This document shows, piece after piece, positions 54,383-61,294 of a stretch of DNA of 61,294 nucleotides. The stretch's first letter is position 1, and every line of letters begins with the position of its first letter. Source of the DNA: an uncultured Clostridium sp. (GTDB taxonomy: Bacteria; Bacillota; Clostridia; TANB77; CAG-508); NCBI GenBank assembly GCA_946565805.1, contig CAMNWO010000013.1:1-61294 (forward strand), written 5' to 3'. The notes beneath the pieces are model-generated. The model saw only the letters and a program-made list of their open reading frames with translations. It did no database searches and was not told the origin of the DNA. The translations under genes and the position numbers were made by a program.

Positions 54383-55453
54383 ATGTGGATAAACAAAATT
54401 AAAATAAATAATTTTAGGAATTATAAACAACAAGAAATTAAATTAGAAGAAAATATTAATATATTTTATGGTGAAAATGCACAAGGAAAAACTAATATAA
54501 TAGAAGCTATTTTTTTAAGTAGTATGGGAAAGTCATTTCGTGCTAAAAAAGATAAAGAAATGATAAATTTAAATTCCGAAAATGCAGAAGTAGAAATTGA
54601 ATATCAAAAATCAGATCGTGATGGAAAAATTAAAATAGAATTAGGAAAGAAAAAAATAATTTATCAAAATGGAATTAAAATAAAAAAATTAAGTGAATTA
54701 TTAGGAATTATAAATATTGTAATTTTTACACCAGATGATATTCATATTTTAAAAGGTGGTCCACAAAACCGAAGAAAATTTCTTGATATAATGATTAGTC
54801 AATTAAAACCGAATTATATGTATCATTTAAATTTATATTTAAAAACATTAGAACAAAGAAATAATTATTTAAGGCAAATAAGAGAAGAAAGAAAAGATGA
54901 AAATTTATTAGAAATATGGGATGAAAAATTAGCAGAACATGCAATTATTATTTATCAATACCGAGAAGAATATATAAAAAAAATAAAAGAAAAAATAAAA
55001 AAAATACATGGTGAAATAACAAATCAAAAAGAAGAAATTGAAATAGAATATATATCAGAATGTAAATCAAAAGAAGAATATTTAAAATTATTAAAAGAAA
55101 GAAGAAAATTAGATATTATAAAAGGATTTACTACGAAAGGTATACATCGAGATGATTTTGTGATATATATAAATAAGAAACAAATTGATATTTATGGTTC
55201 ACAAGGACAACATAGAACGGCAATTCTTTCTTTAAAATTATCAGAATTAAATATAGTAAAAGAGGAAATTGGAGAAAACCCTATTTTATTATTAGATGAT
55301 TTTATGTCTGAACTAGATGAAAAAAGAATTAAAAGTTTTTTAGAAAAAATAGAAGATACACAAGTTATTATAACAGTTACTCAAAAAATAAAGGTTGAAA
55401 ATAAAAAAGTTTTAATATATAATGTGAAAGAAGGAAAATTAGAAAAACAATAA
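54383..55453 (+). CDS. recF: DNA replication and repair protein RecF
   Basis: RecF is an SMC-like ATPase for gap repair that helps load RecA at stalled forks. It has INNFRNYKQQEIKLEENIN, Walker A YGENAQGKTNIIEAIF, FTPDDIHILKGGPQNRRKFL, the signature YGSQGQHRTAILSLKL and Walker B NPILLLDDFMSELD. Length about 356 aa. The ATG at 54383 has GGAG 6 nt upstream; an ATG at 54371 lies before that site. Codon use is extremely A-rich like the gap before it. Confidence 0.96.
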   Translation: MWINKIKINNFRNYKQQEIKLEENINIFYGENAQGKTNIIEAIFLSSMGKSFRAKKDKEMINLNSENAEVEIEYQKSDRDGKIKIELGKKKIIYQNGIKIKKLSELLGIINIVIFTPDDIHILKGGPQNRRKFLDIMISQLKPNYMYHLNLYLKTLEQRNNYLRQIREERKDENLLEIWDEKLAEHAIIIYQYREEYIKKIKEKIKKIHGEITNQKEEIEIEYISECKSKEEYLKLLKERRKLDIIKGFTTKGIHRDDFVIYINKKQIDIYGSQGQHRTAILSLKLSELNIVKEEIGENPILLLDDFMSELDEKRIKSFLEKIEDTQVIITVTQKIKVENKKVLIYNVKEGKLEKQ

Positions 55454-55517
55454 AAGGAAAAGGAGTGTTACCAAATTTTTAAAATAGAAATTTTAAAGAA
55501 CATTCTACAATTCCTAA

Positions 55518-57460
<1,943 letters not shown>

Positions 57461-57461
<1 letters not shown>

Positions 57462-57557
57462 GGACGTTTCCTTTTGCTCCTTTTGGAGCAATTGGGGACA
57501 TATCTTACAATAAAAATAATTTAATGAGACAGAGGGGGACACACCTTTTGTGTCTCA
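57461..57557. repeat. GGGACG and GAGACA repeats behind gyrB
   Basis: The first block (57461-57501) carries GGGACG and GGGGACAT around a TTGCTCC-TTTT-GGAGCAA hairpin. The second (57525-57557) is TGAGACA...TGTCTCA with GGGGGACAC, a shorter member of the family at 24, 4946 and 11168. The hairpin may end gyrB transcription. Confidence 0.7.
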
Positions 57558-58108
57558 GCTGAAAATAATTTAATGGCAGACAAGTTAATTACTTGCCTGC
57601 CATTAATCAATAAAGCTAATAATAATCTTAGCTAAAACCAATCTATCTAATATTTAAACCTAATATATATTACTATATAAATAAGCCCCATACCACATAT
57701 ATTGATCAGTCGCTCGACCATTAGTACACCACAAATAACTATATTCATCCTAAAAGGACTACTAATAACCATTTCGTAAAAACATACACTAGATATAAAA
57801 ATAATCTTAGCTCAAATTTATTACCTACCATTTGACCATATCAAAGAATAAAAGATAGAACGATATAGCCTACAAACAAATAATAAACTCTTATCGCCGA
57901 CATATTATCATATAAAAAATACACAATAATATCTCTTTGTCCGAATATAAATAAACTAATAAAAATCTATTTATACTCTTGGCTCAACTATTATTAACCT
58001 TATAAAATTAGTATAAACAAAAATAAAAAAAATATTCAAAAAAAATAAAAAAATAAAATAAAAAATAATGAAATGCAAAAAATGTCGAAAAGAGAAGATG
58101 AAATTTTC
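57558..58108. other. Gene-free gap with a hairpin and a possible 23S rRNA remnant
   Basis: No ORF has a ribosome site. TAATGGCAG (57571-57579) pairs with CTGCCATTA (57597-57605), including an inner ACAAGT/ACTTG stem. At about 57701-57732 the plus strand has CTCGACC and ATTAGTAC in the arrangement of the complement of a 23S rRNA 3' end; the rest to 57960 is not clearly rRNA. The remainder is low-complexity A/T. Confidence 0.45.
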
Positions 58109-58137
58109 TTGACAAACCTTATAAAATAAGTTAAAAT
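58109..58137 (+). promoter_or_regulatory. Promoter of the second secretion module
   Basis: TTGACA (58109-58114), 17 nt, TAAAAT (58132-58137), 10 nt before the AAGGAGG of the first gene. Confidence 0.75.
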
Positions 58138-58162
58138 CTTTCAAAACAAGGAGGTGAAAAAA

Positions 58163-58768
58163 ATAAAAGAAATATCCAGTACACAAAATTGGATTCCCAT
58201 AGAAGAAATATTAAATAACGGTATAATGAAAACAAAGAATAAATATATAAAAATATTAAAAGTAATACCAATTAATTATAATTTAAAGTCAGATTTAGAA
58301 AAACAAGCTATTTTAAATTCTTATAAAATTTTTTTAAAAACCTGTAATTTTGATATCCAAATATTAATTCAAAGTAGTAAAGAAAATTTAGAAAAAAATA
58401 TTTTTAAAATTCAAAAAAATATTCAAAAAAAAGAAAATAAATATTTAGAGAAAATAGCAGAAAATTATATTGAATATATTAATAATATTAATTTTACTAA
58501 AAAATCATCTTCAAAAAATTTTTATTTAATTATTTCCAAAAAAATTTCAAAAGAAAAAGAATATAGTGAATCATTTGAAATTATTAAAAATGATTTAAAA
58601 GAAAAATATTTTAAAATAAAAGAATGCTTATCAAGATGTGGGAATTCTGTATTTGAAGTAAATACAAAAGAAGAAACTTTAAAAATTATAAACTCTTTTT
58701 TTAACACAAGAAAAGAGTTAAATTTAAAAAATAATAAAAAGGAGGAAAATAATTATAAAAAAAAATAA
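58163..58768 (+). CDS. TraC-like protein of second secretion module, apparent AUA start
   Basis: A basic protein of about 201 residues. Its start region (NWIPIEEILNNGIMKTKNKYI) aligns in layout with FDKIEDSMIIRKNGTKYLMV of the TraC-like protein at 37217, followed by LEKQAILNSYKIFLKT against SIEQGFLQFLNTL. Unlike that protein it has no membrane helix. AAGGAGGTG (58148-58156) is a near-perfect ribosome site. The GTG at 58154 lies inside it, and 8 nt downstream, where the start belongs, stands ATA-AAA (58163). The next in-frame ATG would cut away the conserved start. AUA initiation is therefore inferred. Very AT-rich codon use. Confidence 0.65.
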   Translation: MKEISSTQNWIPIEEILNNGIMKTKNKYIKILKVIPINYNLKSDLEKQAILNSYKIFLKTCNFDIQILIQSSKENLEKNIFKIQKNIQKKENKYLEKIAENYIEYINNINFTKKSSSKNFYLIISKKISKEKEYSESFEIIKNDLKEKYFKIKECLSRCGNSVFEVNTKEETLKIINSFFNTRKELNLKNNKKEENNYKKK

Positions 58769-60581
58769 TGCAAAAAAATTAGAATTTATTTCAGGAAGTA
58801 TTTCAGATAAAGATAAGATTGCACCTTCTTATATCAATTTAGAAAATCCGAAGTATATAGAAATTGATAATTTATATTATGGAGGATTAATGGTCATAAA
58901 TTATTACAGAGAGCAAACAGACATCTTATTAAAAACCTTAATTGAAACTAATATTAATATGAATTTATCTATATTTTATGAAAAACAAGATAGTTATAGA
59001 ACAATAAAAGATTTAACTTATCATATAGGAAATGTGGGAGTAGAATTAAAAGAAAGTAATCCCAATAAACAAGATATAGATATAGCGACTTTTGCATATA
59101 ATGATGCAAAATATATTAGAAGAGAAATTCAAGTAAATAATGAAGATATTTATTTTTTATATATTTATATAAATGTATATGCAGAAGATAAAAAAGAATT
59201 AGAATATTATTTAAATAAAATAGAAGGAATAACACAAAGTAAAGGAATGCAAACAAGAAGAACTAATTTTAGGCAAGAAGAAAATTTTATAGCTTGTTTA
59301 CCAATTATGGAAAATCCATTATTACTAAAAGATGGTTCCAAAAGAAATATTCTAACATCAGGATTAATAGCAACTTATCCATTTTTATCTTCTACTATAT
59401 TTGATGAAGAAGGAATTTTTATAGGAACAAATATTTATAATAATTCTCTCGTATTTATAGATAGATATAATACTAATAAATATAAAAATGCAAACATTTC
59501 TATCTTTGGGACAAGCGGTGCGGGAAAATCTTTTTATACAAAATTATTAATTTTACGATATAAATTACAAGGAATTAAACAATATATTATAGATCCAGAA
59601 CGTGAATATGGAAGTCTATGTGATGCATTAAAAGGAACACAAATAAGAATTGGTCCCAATTTTGATAATTTTATCAATGTTTTAGATATTCGAAAAGAAA
59701 GCTTAGAAGAGGGAGAAAGTGGTTATTTAGCAACTAAAATAGGAAGATTAATTGGATTTTTTAATTTGATTTTTGGAGAATTAAATGAAGAAGAAAAAGC
59801 ACTTTTAGAAGAAAAAATAATTGAAACTTACAAAACAAAAAAGATAACATTTGATGATAATAGTTTATACAAAGAAAATGAAGAAAAAATATTAGGAAAA
59901 GAATTTAAAGAGTCAAAAGACATGCCATTATTAGAAGATTTATATTATATTTTAGGAAAAGATGAGAGAACAAAAAAATTTAAAATAAAATTAATTCCAT
60001 TTGTAAAAGGCTCTATGAAATTTTTTAATCATTATACCAATATAGAATTAAATAATGATTTAATTGTTGCTGATGTTTATGATTTAGGAGAAGAAAATTT
60101 AAAATATGGAATGTATATTTTTATTGAAAATTTTTGGAATTGTGTGAAAGAAAATCGAAATGAAAAAAAGGCAATTTATTTAGATGAAATTTGGAGATTA
60201 ATTGGTATAACCTCTAATAAAGATGTAGCAAGTTTTATTTACAAAATATTTAAAACAATTCGAAAATATGGAGGAAGTAGTGTAGCTATTACACAAGATA
60301 TTTCAGATATTTTTAGCTTAGAAAATGGGATTTATGGAAAAAGTATTTTGAATAACTCTAGTATTAAAACATTTTTTGCTTTAGAAGAAGAGAATATAAA
60401 GGTTTTATCAGAATTTACTAATTTATCTGAAAAAGAAAAGGTAGAAATAAAATCTTTAAAAAGGGGTGAATGCTTAATGTTTGTGGGAGAAAATCATATT
60501 TTAACAAAAATTGAGTGTTCAAAGTTAGAAAAAGAAATTTTGGAAGGTGAAAAAAATGAAAAAAATAATAACAGCAATTAA
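58752..60581 (+). CDS. VirB4-like ATPase of second secretion module, non-AUG start
   Basis: A VirB4/TraC-family ATPase of about 609 residues. Walker A is FGTSGAGKSFYTKLL, Walker B KAIYLDEIWRLIG, followed by RKYGGSSVAITQDISD. The conserved N-terminus (DKDKIAPSYINLENPKYIEI) matches DLIAPSGVDVSNIDHLEI of the VirB4 at 35311, so coding begins well upstream of the first ATG (58890). In the open stretch from 58728 there is no ATG, GTG or TTG. GGAGG (58741-58745) is followed by ATT at 58752 and ATA-AAA at 58755. A non-AUG start is needed; 58752 is given, 58755 is equally likely. The gene overlaps its neighbour by 17 bp. Confidence 0.78.
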   Translation: MIKKNNAKKLEFISGSISDKDKIAPSYINLENPKYIEIDNLYYGGLMVINYYREQTDILLKTLIETNINMNLSIFYEKQDSYRTIKDLTYHIGNVGVELKESNPNKQDIDIATFAYNDAKYIRREIQVNNEDIYFLYIYINVYAEDKKELEYYLNKIEGITQSKGMQTRRTNFRQEENFIACLPIMENPLLLKDGSKRNILTSGLIATYPFLSSTIFDEEGIFIGTNIYNNSLVFIDRYNTNKYKNANISIFGTSGAGKSFYTKLLILRYKLQGIKQYIIDPEREYGSLCDALKGTQIRIGPNFDNFINVLDIRKESLEEGESGYLATKIGRLIGFFNLIFGELNEEEKALLEEKIIETYKTKKITFDDNSLYKENEEKILGKEFKESKDMPLLEDLYYILGKDERTKKFKIKLIPFVKGSMKFFNHYTNIELNNDLIVADVYDLGEENLKYGMYIFIENFWNCVKENRNEKKAIYLDEIWRLIGITSNKDVASFIYKIFKTIRKYGGSSVAITQDISDIFSLENGIYGKSILNNSSIKTFFALEEENIKVLSEFTNLSEKEKVEIKSLKRGECLMFVGENHILTKIECSKLEKEILEGEKNEKNNNSN

Positions 60582-61294
60582 TAATCCAAAATTAAATGAA
60601 GAATTAAAAAAAGAAAAAAATTTTGAAATAATAGGAAAAGATATTCAGTATAAAGAAGCAATTTTAGAAATGTTAGAAAGTAATCATTTTATTGATTTAA
60701 TTATTGTAAGTGAAAAAATACCTGGACAAATTAATTTAGAAAAATTAATTGAAAAAATAAAATTAATAAATAATAAAATAAAAATAATATTTATTTTAGA
60801 AAAAGAAAACGAAGAATTAGAAAAAATATTAATTAAAAATAAAATATTAGATATTTATTATAATAATAAAATTAATTTAAAAGAATTAATAAAAATAATA
60901 AATAAAAAAGAAATTAATATGGAAGAGGAAATTATTAAATTAAAAAAAATAATTCAGGAAGGAAATCAAGAAAAGAAAAATAATTTAAGTCAATTAATAA
61001 AAATAAAAGACAATTTAAAAAATAAAAAGAATAAAAAAGAGAAGGATACAATATCTAAAATAATTACTTTTTCAGGAAATCATAAAAGCGGGAAAACTAC
61101 ACTAAGTTTAATAATAGCACAATATTTAGCAGAGCAAAATTATAAAGTTTTATTAATTGATGGAGATATAGAAAAACAGGATTTAAGTATTATTTTAAAT
61201 AAGAAACAAAAAACAAAAAAATTTATAAAAAATTCTAGAAAAATAAAATTGAAAAATTATAAATATAAAAAATTAAATAATAGAAAAAATATAA
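60556..61294 (+). CDS. TadZ/CpaE-like ATPase, cut by window end
   Basis: Partial; at least 246 codons, open at the window end. The first 120 residues resemble a receiver-like fold (FEIIGKDIQYKEAILEML, FIDLIIVSEKIPG, IKIIFILEKEN) without clear phosphorylation residues. A Lys-rich linker follows, then a ParA/MinD-type ATPase start: IITFSGNHKSGKTTLSLIIA and VLLIDGDIEKQDLS. This is the layout of CpaE/TadZ, which position pilus or secretion machines at the cell membrane. The ATG at 60556 lies in the end of the VirB4 gene with GGTGA upstream. A CpaF/VirB11-type ATPase would be expected next. Confidence 0.72.
   Translation, partial: MKKIITAINNPKLNEELKKEKNFEIIGKDIQYKEAILEMLESNHFIDLIIVSEKIPGQINLEKLIEKIKLINNKIKIIFILEKENEELEKILIKNKILDIYYNNKINLKELIKIINKKEINMEEEIIKLKKIIQEGNQEKKNNLSQLIKIKDNLKNKKNKKEKDTISKIITFSGNHKSGKTTLSLIIAQYLAEQNYKVLLIDGDIEKQDLSIILNKKQKTKKFIKNSRKIKLKNYKYKKLNNRKNI

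Noticed and set aside
58154..58156. GTG as start codon of the second TraC-like gene
   Set aside because: It lies inside the AAGGAGGTG ribosome site, so it cannot be the start used with that site.

Overview
The window is a chromosomal replication-origin region of a low-GC, endospore-forming Clostridia-type Firmicute, probably an uncultivated gut lineage (the lineage is inference). The evidence is the syntenic block rpmH-rnpA-yidD-yidC-jag / dnaA-dnaN-recF-gyrB with DnaA boxes, the mnmE-mnmG-rsmG-parA-parB cluster, the sporulation genes spoIIR, spmA, spmB and a GerM-type gene, and very AT-rich codon use. Genes left of dnaA mostly read leftward and genes right of it rightward, as expected for two replichores diverging from oriC (about 50.8-52.7 kb).

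Layout. 0-18 kb: housekeeping and sporulation genes (UDP-sugar pyrophosphorylase, spoIIR, murA, walJ, rlmH, an Rpn-type nuclease, spmAB, an AbrB regulator, rsmI, trmN6, a GerM-domain protein, a 1452-residue acyl-CoA dehydratase activase, a patatin-like lipase and a J-domain membrane protein). A compact, apparently unannotated Fst-like type I toxin-antitoxin locus sits at 15.9-16.1 kb. 18-41 kb: a large leftward type IV secretion-like locus with four VirB2-like pilins, PrgI/VirB3, a TraC-like protein and VirB4. It has two copies of a four-gene envelope module (TrbL/VirB6-like, VirB8-like, PrgK-like cell-wall hydrolase, NTF2-like anchor) separated by an ABC transporter. No relaxase or coupling protein is present. 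41-50.6 kb: two serine tRNAs, a DUF4446 gene, parBA, rsmG, mnmG, mnmE and the jag-yidC-yidD-rnpA-rpmH operon. 50.6-57.5 kb: oriC, dnaA, dnaN, recF, gyrB. 58-61.3 kb: a second, very AT-rich secretion module (TraC-like, VirB4-like, TadZ/CpaE-like ATPase cut by the window end).

The most striking observation concerns the arginine codon CGG. Five genes in the window (spmA, patatin, the second TrbL-like gene, the larger PrgK-like gene, mnmE) look frameshifted, at six sites. At every site the zero-frame codon is CGG, and the conserved protein continues in the +1 frame by skipping the C and reading GGN as a family-conserved or plausible glycine. By manual scan I found only one other in-frame CGG in any gene of the window. 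Either CGG is an unassigned or hungry codon at which ribosomes shift +1 (or read CGGN as a quadruplet glycine), or an oddly systematic sequence error has inserted C only at the 5' edge of glycine codons. The first reading would be an unusual recoding system and is the main finding here. It also predicts full-length SpmA (194 aa) and MnmE (456 aa), both of normal family length.
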